The notes below the pieces were generated by a model. That model was given only the letters and a program-made list of their open reading frames with translations, was not told where the DNA came from and ran no database searches. A stretch of DNA of 14,902 nt from Balneolaceae bacterium (GTDB lineage: Bacteria; Bacteroidota; Rhodothermia; Balneolales; Balneolaceae), in the NCBI GenBank assembly GCA_007126675.1, contig SLAU01000079.1:1-14902 (forward strand), read 5' to 3'. Shown in pieces: positions 7,295 through 13,256 of the stretch. The stretch's first letter is position 1, and each line of letters opens with the position of its first letter. The position numbers were made by a program, and so were the translations under genes.

Positions 7295-8074
7295 ATGAAA
7301 AAGCAATTAGAAAAAATAAGCGTACTTGTTGTAGATGATGATCCTGTTAACAGAAAATTGGTCGCCAGTGTTTTACAAAAGAGCAGTGTAGGTGTTGATG
7401 AAGCAAAAACCGGGGAAGAAGCCATTCAGAAAATAAGAGATGAGCATTATGATGTGGTTTTTATGGATGTATATATGCCGGGAATGGGGGGACTGGAAGC
7501 AACCCGGGTAATCAAAAAGGAGATAGACGAAAATCTGTGGGTTATAGCAATTACCGCTTCAATCATGGATAGTGATATTGAAGAGTGTAAAGAGGCGGGA
7601 ATGGATGATTTTATCTCAAAACCTTTTAATTTCAATATGCTTCTTGATAAAGTTATCCATGCAATAAATAATAAAATACAACCCGGTCACAGATCAGAAA
7701 GTCAGGAAAATAATGAAAGACAAATGACCTATGTAAACCTTGAATCACTCGAGGAAATGGCTGCAGGAGATAGGGATATGATCAGAGATATGATCGATCT
7801 ATTCATTCAAAAATCACCTGCGATTTTGGCTAATATCAAAAAAGCATATCAGGATGAGAAAATTGATGAGATGAGTGATATTGCTCACTCAATAAAACCT
7901 ACATTCAAGTATGTAGGAGCTGATAAAGGGTTAAAGATCTCTCAAAAAATCGAAGATTATTATAAAAATCCCTATCCACTGAAAGAGCTGGAAGAAAATA
8001 TTCGTGAACTTGAGCTGATTACCAATCAAACGGTTGAAGAACTAAAAGAGATAGCAGCAAAAGCGGACGATTAA
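7295..8074 (+). CDS. Receiver-HPt phosphorelay protein
   Basis: A 259-aa cytoplasmic signalling protein that fuses a response-regulator receiver to a histidine phosphotransfer domain. Receiver (about 8-125): acidic DDD at 14-16, phosphoacceptor Asp58 in VVFMDVYMP, Thr87 in AITAS, and Lys109 in SKPF, all key residues present. HPt (about 145-255): His198 in DIAHSIKPTFKYVG, the phosphorylatable histidine of an HxxK motif. There is no DNA-binding or enzymatic output domain, so it most likely relays phosphate between a hybrid kinase and a regulator encoded elsewhere. No kinase gene is adjacent. The ATG at 7295 gives a normal receiver start. Its last codon and stop lie in the 14-bp sequence repeated at 8956-8969. 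It is convergent with the ElaA-type gene across a repeat-rich block. Confidence 0.88.
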   Translation: MKKQLEKISVLVVDDDPVNRKLVASVLQKSSVGVDEAKTGEEAIQKIRDEHYDVVFMDVYMPGMGGLEATRVIKKEIDENLWVIAITASIMDSDIEECKEAGMDDFISKPFNFNMLLDKVIHAINNKIQPGHRSESQENNERQMTYVNLESLEEMAAGDRDMIRDMIDLFIQKSPAILANIKKAYQDEKIDEMSDIAHSIKPTFKYVGADKGLKISQKIEDYYKNPYPLKELEENIRELELITNQTVEELKEIAAKADD

Positions 8075-8082
8075 AGCTTCCG
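8069..8082 (+). repeat. 14-bp direct repeat, left copy
   Basis: GATTAAAGCTTCCG, identical to 8956-8969. It contains the TAA stop of the receiver-HPt gene (8072-8074). Bases on either side of the two copies differ, so the match is exactly 14 bp. It marks the left edge of the 873-nt noncoding block and looks like one half of a target-site duplication. Confidence 0.6.
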
Positions 8083-8144
8083 CTAATTATTTTAATAACC
8101 ATTTTCAGATTTTTTTCACCAGCCATCGGTTTCACTCCATGGGA

Positions 8145-8243
8145 TGCCTTGGCATGATACTTTTGAACGCTTAAAAGTAAAGTAGAGATATGCAGCTATT
8201 AGTTAGCTGCGAGCTAATATTCATAATTCATAGCTTGGATCAA
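8145..8243 (+). repeat. Diverged ~100-nt repeat, copy A
   Basis: Matches 8790-8910 in the same orientation: TGCC-TTGGCAT, then TACTTTTGA, then AAAAGTA-AG-AGATATGCAGC, TTAGCT, GAGCTA and a closing ATCAA, in the same order. Copy A contains hairpin TACTTTT (8158-8164)/AAAAGTA (8173-8179) and a second hairpin, GCAGCTA/TAGCTGC with a 5-nt loop (8192-8210). It lacks about 20 nt found in the loop of copy B. Confidence 0.6.
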
Positions 8244-8250
8244 ATGCTTC

Positions 8251-8278
8251 ATTACTTTTGTCTTGAAACAAAAGTAAT
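8251..8278. repeat. Perfect 11-bp hairpin
   Basis: ATTACTTTTGT (8251-8261), loop CTTGAA, ACAAAAGTAAT (8268-8278). It is followed by AATTCAAGGCTG. This hairpin plus the 'TCAAGGCTG' tail resembles a dispersed intergenic repeat that I recall from many Bacteroidetes genomes. It shares its TACTTTTG core with repeat copies A and B. Confidence 0.7.
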
Positions 8279-8289
8279 CAAAAATTCAA

Positions 8290-8455
8290 GGCTGCTGATT
8301 CGCTCCGGCTCCATCGCGGGTTGCTTCTTCGACAGATAAATCAATGGTCCATCACATGCTGCCCAAGCAAACCATTTATCACCGGTATGATTTATCAAAA
8401 CGTCTCAGTCGCCCCGCTCTGCTTACCGCCTCCACGAATCAGAGGCCGGTTTTTT
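8290..8455 (+). other. Long nested imperfect hairpin with T6 tail (possible structured RNA)
   Basis: Successive inverted arms are fully nested: 8290-8302 with 8435-8447 (13 positions, one mismatch, one G-T), GCGGG 8316-8320 with CCCGC 8413-8417, CGAC 8330-8333 with GTCG 8408-8411, GATAAATCA 8335-8343 with TGATTTATC 8388-8396, and ATGGT 8344-8348 with ACCAT 8371-8375. Six T's follow at 8450-8455, right after the outer arm on the plus strand, as in an intrinsic terminator. It could be a structured transcript or a DNA hairpin of a mobile repeat. No known RNA family was recognised. I paired the arms by eye and computed no folding energy. Confidence 0.4.
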
Positions 8456-8636
8456 CCTTATTAAAGCCTAGAGTTTTAAAAAGGAAGAAAAGATTTCCGG
8501 CATCGTGATTTCTGAAAGTGGTGTTTGGTTTTTTCCGGCGTGTGCCCCAATGGGATCACTTTGTGACGATGGGTGTAAAAAAAATATACCGGTGATAAGC
8601 TTAAAAAATCTCAAGGTGTAATGGGCCATTGTAGAT

Positions 8637-8714
8637 CTCCCCCTGCCTTCCAAATCCGCCTGAGGCGGACAGGCAGGCTTGAGGGGAGTCCCCACGAGCA
8701 CTTTTCACGTGGGG
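8637..8714. repeat. GC-rich double hairpin
   Basis: First hairpin, nested: CTCCCC (8637-8642) with GGGGAG (8683-8688), CTGCCT (8643-8648) with AGGCAG (8671-8676), and CCGCC-TGA-GGCGG (8656-8668) at the tip. Second hairpin: CCCCACG (8690-8696) with CGTGGGG (8708-8714). Its GC content is far above the surroundings. The sequence has the look of a dispersed intergenic repeat. Frames read through it on the minus strand give low-complexity peptides and are not credible genes. Confidence 0.55.
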
Positions 8715-8789
8715 GTGGGGTGTCATATCGCATAGCCTGAGAAAAACTCCACCGAAAGAAATCCAAGCCGGCTACTTTCCACAAAGTGG

Positions 8790-8910
8790 TGCCTTTGGCA
8801 TCGTACTTTTGAGCCCGTCCGTCTCCCGACTGATCGTTCAAAAGTATAAGAAAGATATGCAGCAAAGAATTAGCTAAGAGCTATAACTTATGATTCAAAG
8901 TTTAAATCAA
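8790..8910 (+). repeat. Diverged ~100-nt repeat, copy B
   Basis: Direct repeat of copy A at 8145-8243. It carries about 20 extra nt in its central loop. Its hairpin is stronger: TACTTTTGA (8804-8812) with TCAAAAGTA (8838-8846), nine perfect pairs around a 25-nt loop. The two copies sit about 62 nt and 45 nt inside the two 14-bp direct repeats. Confidence 0.6.
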
Positions 8911-8955
8911 TCACTGAAAATGAAAAAGATTAATGTGTAGAATTCAGAAAAAGAA

Positions 8956-8969
8956 GATTAAAGCTTCCG
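8956..8969 (+). repeat. 14-bp direct repeat, right copy
   Basis: GATTAAAGCTTCCG, identical to 8069-8082. It contains the stop codon of the minus-strand ElaA-type gene (TTA at 8958-8960). If the block between the copies is removed and one copy kept, the two convergent genes would end with overlapping stop codons. Confidence 0.6.
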
Positions 8970-9416
8970 TTCATCTCTCTGCATCACCATTTCAATATGC
9001 GGAATGCCATCCATGTCGTAAGGTTCAGAAACTGTTCTAAATCCGAACTTCCTGTAATAATTTTCCAGGTGATGCTGTGCTTCTATTCTCACAATTTGTG
9101 CACCATCTTCGAATACAATATCCAGGCCTTTACTGATAAGTTTTTTGCCTGTGCCGGTTCCTCGTAAATCAAGCGGTGTAACAATTCTGCCGATTGAAAT
9201 TTCTTCAAATTTTAAACCGGGAGGTAATATTCTGAGATAGCCTATAAGCCTGTTGTCATTCATCAGCAACAGATGCGAAGCGTTTTGGTCGTAATCATCA
9301 AGGTCGGGGTAAATGCAATTCTGTTCAATTACAAACACTTCCTGCCGCAGTTTCAGAACTTCATAAAGGTGCACGGCTGCGAAATCATCAAAATTTCTGT
9401 AGAAAATCCAATTCAT
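8958..9416 (-). CDS. elaA: ElaA-type GNAT N-acetyltransferase
   Basis: A 152-aa GCN5-related acetyltransferase of the ElaA group, close in length to E. coli ElaA. The block from ~21 to 43 (LKLRQEVFVIEQNCIYPDLD, then DYD) is the group's hallmark. The acetyl-CoA loop is at ~75-94 (SIGRIVTPLDLRGTGTGKK), and the C-terminal part shows AQHHLENYYRKFGF and DMDGIPHIEM, both typical. It would use acetyl-CoA in the cytoplasm; the physiological acceptor of this group is not established to my knowledge. The start is ATG 9416. It is divergent from the small membrane protein gene (72 nt apart) and convergent with the receiver-HPt gene. Its stop codon lies in the 14-bp direct repeat. Symbol by similarity. 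Confidence 0.9.
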   Translation of the reverse strand: MNWIFYRNFDDFAAVHLYEVLKLRQEVFVIEQNCIYPDLDDYDQNASHLLLMNDNRLIGYLRILPPGLKFEEISIGRIVTPLDLRGTGTGKKLISKGLDIVFEDGAQIVRIEAQHHLENYYRKFGFRTVSEPYDMDGIPHIEMVMQRDERKL

Positions 9417-9472
9417 GGCTGGTTTTGTAACTTTTTTGGTAACCCCGACGTATTGTCTGATATATCAATCAA

Positions 9473-9480
9473 CAAAAGTA
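9473..9480 (-). promoter_or_regulatory. TAnnTTTG-like promoter element for the ElaA-type gene
   Basis: Read on the minus strand this is TACTTTTG, which fits the Bacteroidetes -7 consensus TAnnTTTG, 57 nt before the ATG at 9416. No clear TTTG -33 box was found at the expected distance. The same octamer is the core of the hairpin repeats at 8158-8846, so it may instead be a repeat remnant. Confidence 0.25.
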
Positions 9481-9488
9481 ACACAGCC

Positions 9489-9815
9489 ATGATTAAAGTA
9501 CTACTCATAAACAGTTTGGTCATTTTTATGGCTGCCTACCTTTTAAAGGGTGTGGAAGTTAAAGATTTTTTCACTGCAGTGGGGGTTGCCATTCTTTTAG
9601 CGCTCATCAATACTTTTATTAAACCCCTGATTGTGTTCCTCACTCTTCCGCTCACAATTTTGACCCTCGGCCTCTTTATTCTTGTGATAAATGCATGGAT
9701 ACTTATGTTGATTGACCGGCTTGTGGAGGGCTTTAAAGTGGATGGATTTTTATGGGCTGTGGTTTACAGTATTTTGATATCCATATTGAACGGAGTACTC
9801 CTCAGAGTTTTATAA
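9489..9815 (+). CDS. YvlD-type (phage holin family 4-like) small membrane protein
   Basis: A 108-aa, almost wholly hydrophobic protein with about four membrane spans (roughly 4-20, 26-44, 46-73, 85-106). The central block LINTFIKPLIVFLTLPLTIL followed by TLGLFILVINA is the conserved core of the family named after phage holin 4 and Bacillus YvlD. Despite the name, chromosomal members are not known lysis proteins and their function is unclear; membrane or envelope-stress roles have been suggested for some. The start is the ATG at 9489, where the conserved domain begins. The frame is open further upstream to 9273, but that part overlaps the ElaA-type gene antisense and is not coding-like. The next gene, ptsH, begins 111 nt downstream behind a strong inverted repeat. 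Confidence 0.85.
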   Translation: MIKVLLINSLVIFMAAYLLKGVEVKDFFTAVGVAILLALINTFIKPLIVFLTLPLTILTLGLFILVINAWILMLIDRLVEGFKVDGFLWAVVYSILISILNGVLLRVL

Positions 9816-9847
9816 AATCCCATTTATGATTTACTTCGTTTGCCTCA

Positions 9848-9886
9848 TTTTTGTTACCTTCTAAAAGCATCGAAGGTAGACAAAAA
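9848..9886 (+). promoter_or_regulatory. Long inverted repeat in the ptsHI leader
   Basis: TTTTTGTTACCTTC (9848-9861) pairs with GAAGGTAGACAAAAA (9872-9886): about 14 pairs with one G-T wobble and one bulged A, around a 10-nt loop. It lies 32 nt after the YvlD-type stop and 40 nt before the ptsH ATG. T's are on the 5' arm and A's on the 3' arm, opposite to an intrinsic terminator on either strand, so an RNA leader structure or a protein-binding palindrome fits better. Confidence 0.45.
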
Positions 9887-9926
9887 TCCTCATTTTCAGT
9901 CCTCAACAGCTGTATTCGAACAACCC

Positions 9927-10193
9927 ATGATTACAAGAAAAGTAACAATTCAAAACGAGGCCGGTTTACATGCACGCCCTTCTTCTGAACTGGTTAAAAC
10001 AGCAACAATGTTTGAATCAGACTTTTTTATTGAGATGTACGGATACAGGGTAAATGGTAAGAGTATACTTGGGATAATGACACTTGCGGCTGAAAAGGGA
10101 GCAGAAATGGAGTTGATTGTGGATGGACCTGATGAAGAAGATGCAATGGAAGCCATCAGTAAATTATTTAACGAGAGTTTCGGGAATGAGTGA
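9927..10193 (+). CDS. ptsH: PTS phosphocarrier protein HPr
   Basis: An 88-aa HPr, the usual length, carrying phosphate from enzyme I to PTS permeases or regulators in the cytoplasm. The phosphorylated His15 is in NEAGLHARPSS, and Ser46 in NGKSILGIMTL is the site used by HPr kinase/phosphorylase in organisms that have it. Both motifs are intact. The start is ATG 9927, giving His at the canonical position 15; an upstream in-frame start at 9840 would add an uncharacteristic N-terminus. The stop overlaps the start of ptsI by 8 nt, so the two are surely translated together. No enzyme II gene is in the window. The role may therefore be regulatory or serve a permease encoded elsewhere. Confidence 0.96.
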   Translation: MITRKVTIQNEAGLHARPSSELVKTATMFESDFFIEMYGYRVNGKSILGIMTLAAEKGAEMELIVDGPDEEDAMEAISKLFNESFGNE

Positions 10194-11928
10194 TAAAACA
10201 GACCTAACTCATGAAAAATCAAAAATCGTAAATGGTATGCCCGCATCACCCGGTATCGGTGCAGGTAAACCATGGATTTTTCCCCGAAAAGGTGCCTCAG
10301 TTCAGCCCGAAAAAATCAGTGATAATCAAACAGAGTCAGAAATCACGCACTTTAATCAGGCCGTAGAAAAAATTGAAAATCAGTTTCGTCAAATGGCTGA
10401 TGAAGCTGATGATACCGAGATCAAAAAAATTATTGAATCTCAACTGCTTGTGCTGCACGATCCTGAACTTCATAAATCGGTTATCCGCAAAATCAAAAAA
10501 GAACATTTTACTGCGGTATTTTCAATTTTTGACGCACTGAACGAGTATATCACAATGCTTGAATCTGCAGATGCTGTATGGGCACGTGAGCGAACAATAG
10601 ATATAGTGTCCATACGCGATCAGCTTGTAATGGCTGTGCAGCAAAAAGAGCAGGAAGAATTTCAGCTTGATGGTTCGGTTGTATTTGCCGCTGAGTTATC
10701 ACCTACTGAAATGATCAGCCTGAGCCGTTCGAAAATATCCGGTATTGTATTACATAAAGGAGGACTGACCAGCCATGCCGTAATTCTTGCCCAGTCTCTC
10801 GGAATACCATGTGTGGTTGGTGTGAACTGGTCAAAACTAAATCCAAATCAACACGAACATGTAATTCTTGATGGTGACCAGGGAGAAGTTGTTTTTTCAC
10901 CTGATTCTGCTATGCAGAAGAAAATTGATGAAAGGGGAATAAGACAAGAGAAAGTAAGAAAAGAGGCACTGAAATGGGCGGGATTACCATCTGAAACTAA
11001 GTGCGGTCATAAATTTACTATCAGGGCAAATGTTGAGTTTGAAAATGAATTACCCAGAATAAAAACACACGGAGCGGATGGTGTTGGTTTACTCCGCACA
11101 GAAACATTGTTGCTAAGAGCAAAAGATTTTGATGTAAAGGAGCAGATCGCATTTTATAAAAAGGTTCTTGCCAGCGCCGATAATAAACCGGTAATCATAA
11201 GGCTGTTTGATGCAGGCGGAGACAAACTGCTTGACAACTATGAAACAGAAGCCAATCCATTTTTAGGCTGGAGAGGAGTACGAATGCTGCTTGATGAGCA
11301 AAAACTCCTTGAACAGCAGGTAGAGGCAATAGTTAGGGTATCAGCAGATTACAAAGGAGAGGTTAAAATAATGGTGCCGATGATCTCTACCCTGACTGAA
11401 GTTGACAGGATGAAGGATGTAGTGGAATCAGTGAAAGAAAAACTTATTAAAGATGGAGTTATAACAGATGTTCATATTCCATTTGGAATAATGGTTGAAG
11501 TGCCGGCCGTTGCCATGATGGCCAATGAGTTTGCAAAAAAAGTTGACTTCTTTAGCATCGGTACTAACGATTTGACCCAGTACACATTAGCTGTAGACCG
11601 CGGAAATGAAAAAATTTCCAAGCTATTCAGGCCATCCCACCCCGCGATATGGAGGATGATAAAACTGATAAAAGAAGGTGCAGATTCTGCTTCTATTCCC
11701 GTATCAGTATGCGGAGAGATGGCTTCGGTATCTGAATATGCCGCCTGTTTTATTGGAATGGGCATTAACGAATTGAGTATGACCACAAATCAGATCCCAA
11801 TGGTTAAAATGGCTTTGCGTAAATCAGAATTGAAAAACCTGGAAAAGCTTGCCGAAGATGTATGTTCATCCGGAAGCGTAAAAGAAACTGAAGAGATCTT
11901 CAGTAACTGGAAAAAACAGCGAGTTTAA
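10186..11928 (+). CDS. ptsI: PTS enzyme I (phosphoenolpyruvate-protein phosphotransferase)
   Basis: Takes phosphate from phosphoenolpyruvate and passes it to HPr, in the cytoplasm. 580 aa, near the family's usual 570-580. The N-terminal part binds HPr; the phospho-histidine domain shows HKGGLTSHAVILAQS with active His197. The C-terminal PEP-binding barrel has GVGLLRTE, FDAGGDK, NPFLGWRGVRM, FFSIGTNDLTQY and catalytic Cys509 in VCGEMAS. All catalytic motifs are present. The start is ATG 10186, overlapping the ptsH stop by 8 nt; the frame is open upstream to 10117 but that lies inside ptsH. The 207 nt after the gene are AT-rich with no strong terminator. Confidence 0.97.
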   Translation: MSDKTDLTHEKSKIVNGMPASPGIGAGKPWIFPRKGASVQPEKISDNQTESEITHFNQAVEKIENQFRQMADEADDTEIKKIIESQLLVLHDPELHKSVIRKIKKEHFTAVFSIFDALNEYITMLESADAVWARERTIDIVSIRDQLVMAVQQKEQEEFQLDGSVVFAAELSPTEMISLSRSKISGIVLHKGGLTSHAVILAQSLGIPCVVGVNWSKLNPNQHEHVILDGDQGEVVFSPDSAMQKKIDERGIRQEKVRKEALKWAGLPSETKCGHKFTIRANVEFENELPRIKTHGADGVGLLRTETLLLRAKDFDVKEQIAFYKKVLASADNKPVIIRLFDAGGDKLLDNYETEANPFLGWRGVRMLLDEQKLLEQQVEAIVRVSADYKGEVKIMVPMISTLTEVDRMKDVVESVKEKLIKDGVITDVHIPFGIMVEVPAVAMMANEFAKKVDFFSIGTNDLTQYTLAVDRGNEKISKLFRPSHPAIWRMIKLIKEGADSASIPVSVCGEMASVSEYAACFIGMGINELSMTTNQIPMVKMALRKSELKNLEKLAEDVCSSGSVKETEEIFSNWKKQRV

Positions 11929-12027
11929 GTCGCTTTGTCACGCAAACTTAAATTTTAAAGTTATAGAACCGTTTCCAGATTTAAATAGTTTAATATAAAT
12001 AGTTAAACTGTATAGAATAATTAAAGT

Positions 12028-12048
12028 TTAATGTTAACTAAACATTAA
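12028..12048. repeat. AT-rich 8-bp hairpin between ptsI and the glycogen-binding gene
   Basis: TTAATGTT (12028-12035), loop AACTA, AACATTAA (12041-12048), perfect. A second AT-only inverted repeat, AGTTTAA/TTAAACT, lies just before it across the line at ~11986-12008. With such AT-rich sequence these may be chance, or may mark promoter or operator DNA for the gene at 12136. Confidence 0.3.
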
Positions 12049-12135
12049 TAATTCACGCAGAAATTTTCAATAATATAATTTGATTAGGTAACTTTACTTG
12101 CGGAGTAAATTTCAAACCTTATTCAGATTATTATT

Positions 12136-12435
12136 ATGTTACAAAAAGAATTCACACCAAAAAGAACAGTATGTAAAGTAACTTTTGCAATTCCAGAAGA
12201 GTGGGCTAGCAAAGAAGTTGCTGTAGTGGGCGAGTTTAATGACTGGGATACCAAGTCAGATAAACTCAAGAAGAAAGATGGAAAATGGGAAACACTTGTA
12301 CGTGTTAAGCCCGGATCAGAATACAGATTTAAGTATCTGATTGACGGAGAAAAATGGGAAAATGATGATTCAGCAGATGCATATGTTCCCAACGAATTTG
12401 GAACTGAAGATTCACTGCTGAAAGTCGAGAACTAA
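12136..12435 (+). CDS. Stand-alone glycogen-binding (CBM48/isoamylase early-set) domain protein
   Basis: A 99-aa protein made of one immunoglobulin-like early-set domain of the type found in glycogen branching enzymes and the AMPK beta subunit. The hallmark blocks are all there: VAVVGEFNDWD (~29-39), KWETLVRVKPGSEYRFKYLI (~50-69), DGEKWENDDSADAYVPNEFG (~70-89), then the closing DSLL. The aromatic residues expected to touch alpha-glucan are kept. There is no catalytic domain and no signal peptide, so it would be a cytoplasmic glucan-binding or adaptor protein; that role is inferred from the fold. The start is ATG 12136. birA begins 5 nt after its stop, so it may head the birA-tilS-hpt unit. 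Confidence 0.85.
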   Translation: MLQKEFTPKRTVCKVTFAIPEEWASKEVAVVGEFNDWDTKSDKLKKKDGKWETLVRVKPGSEYRFKYLIDGEKWENDDSADAYVPNEFGTEDSLLKVEN

Positions 12436-12440
12436 ATGTC

Positions 12441-13256
12441 TTGAAAGAAAAATTCAATATAAAAGAATTCCGTACCCTGGCCGGTAATAACTGGCTGGGT
12501 TCGGAAGTTCTCTATTTGGATTCTGTTGACTCGACAAATACCTATCTGAAAAATCTCGATCATGAAAAGATCAGCCATGGAATGATGGCTGTTACAGATG
12601 ATCAAACGAATGGACGCGGACAGTTCCGTAAAAAATGGCTATCTGAGCCTGGAAAAAATCTCACCTTTACACTTCTATTTACACCTGCAAGGGCTGATGG
12701 CCTGATGCTTTTAACAGTCGCCACAGCTTCTGCAATCTCTAAGGTTCTTGAAGATCTCACTAAATTCTCTTCAGAAGTAAAATGGCCGAACGATATTTTC
12801 TTGAATGGCAAAAAGATTGGCGGCGTACTAACCGAATGTCTTTTTATGGGCAAAACGCCGGAGCGTGTACTTCTGGGAATCGGTCTGAACATAAACCAGG
12901 TCAAATTTAACAGTGAACTGGAAACGTCAGCTACATCATTAATGAAAGAAACCGGTGAGCGTTTCAACAGAGAGCATGTGCTCTCGCGGATTCTTACTGC
13001 TATACAGCATGCTTATGGACGCTGGCATAAAATGGACAGTAAACTTCCCGCAGATGTGAATAAAAATATTGAAGGCTATGGCCAATGGGTTACCATCACC
13101 CTGAATGGAGTGCAGCAGAAAGGGAGTTTTAAATTTCTTGGAATTAATGAAAAAGGTGAATGTTTATTCTTGAATGAAGAGCTTGATGTAAATACCTTTT
13201 CACATGAACAAATACGAATCATCACCGGCAGTAACCAAATTTCGGAAACAGCTTAA
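12441..13256 (+). CDS. birA: Biotin-[acetyl-CoA carboxylase] ligase, monofunctional
   Basis: Attaches biotin to the carrier domain of acetyl-CoA carboxylase and similar enzymes, via biotinyl-AMP, in the cytoplasm. 271 aa with no N-terminal helix-turn-helix, so it is a group I ligase and not a repressor. Motifs: DSVDSTNTYLK (27-37), the biotin loop GRGQFRKKW (58-66), KWPNDIFLNGKKIGGVLTE (114-132) with the catalytic lysine, and LLGIGLNIN. A small C-terminal SH3-like domain follows. The start is TTG 12441: the frame has a TGA at 12405-12407 and the first ATG comes only after the essential DSTN motif. It follows the glycogen-binding gene by 5 nt and overlaps tilS by 53 nt. Confidence 0.93.
   Translation: MKEKFNIKEFRTLAGNNWLGSEVLYLDSVDSTNTYLKNLDHEKISHGMMAVTDDQTNGRGQFRKKWLSEPGKNLTFTLLFTPARADGLMLLTVATASAISKVLEDLTKFSSEVKWPNDIFLNGKKIGGVLTECLFMGKTPERVLLGIGLNINQVKFNSELETSATSLMKETGERFNREHVLSRILTAIQHAYGRWHKMDSKLPADVNKNIEGYGQWVTITLNGVQQKGSFKFLGINEKGECLFLNEELDVNTFSHEQIRIITGSNQISETA

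Larger units (their letters stand above)
8083..8955. mobile_element. Repeat-rich noncoding block, candidate inserted element
   Basis: This 873-nt stretch sits between two perfect 14-bp direct repeats at the ends of two convergent genes. It contains two diverged copies of a ~100-nt repeat (8145-8243, 8790-8910), a perfect 11-bp hairpin (8251-8278), a long nested hairpin with a T6 tail (8290-8455) and a GC-rich hairpin pair (8637-8714). No transposase, integrase or other convincing protein frame is present. Minus-strand frames across 8468-8865 are low-complexity translations of the repeats. The simplest reading is a non-autonomous element, or several nested ones, inserted with duplication of the target. 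Without an empty-site genome this stays an inference; it could also be an old accumulation of intergenic repeats. Confidence 0.4.

Noticed and set aside
8468..8865. Two overlapping minus-strand frames (77 and 84 codons) in the repeat block
   Set aside because: They read through GC-rich hairpins and repeat copies, give Pro/Gly/Arg-rich or patchy peptides with no family signature, and have no start context; most likely translations of repeats.
8100..8922. CATTTTCAG (8100-8108) and CTGAAAATG (8914-8922) as terminal inverted repeats of the candidate element
   Set aside because: The arms lie at different distances from the 14-bp direct repeats (17 and 33 nt) and are AT-rich, so a chance match is possible; not enough to define element ends.
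9273..9488. In-frame upstream extension of the YvlD-type gene
   Set aside because: It runs antisense through the ElaA-type gene and the extra residues do not resemble the family; the conserved domain starts at ATG 9489.
9840..9926. N-terminal extension of HPr
   Set aside because: It would move the active histidine from the canonical position 15 to 44 and includes the leader inverted repeat.
10117..10185. N-terminal extension of enzyme I
   Set aside because: It lies entirely inside ptsH in another frame; ATG 10186 gives the family's normal length.
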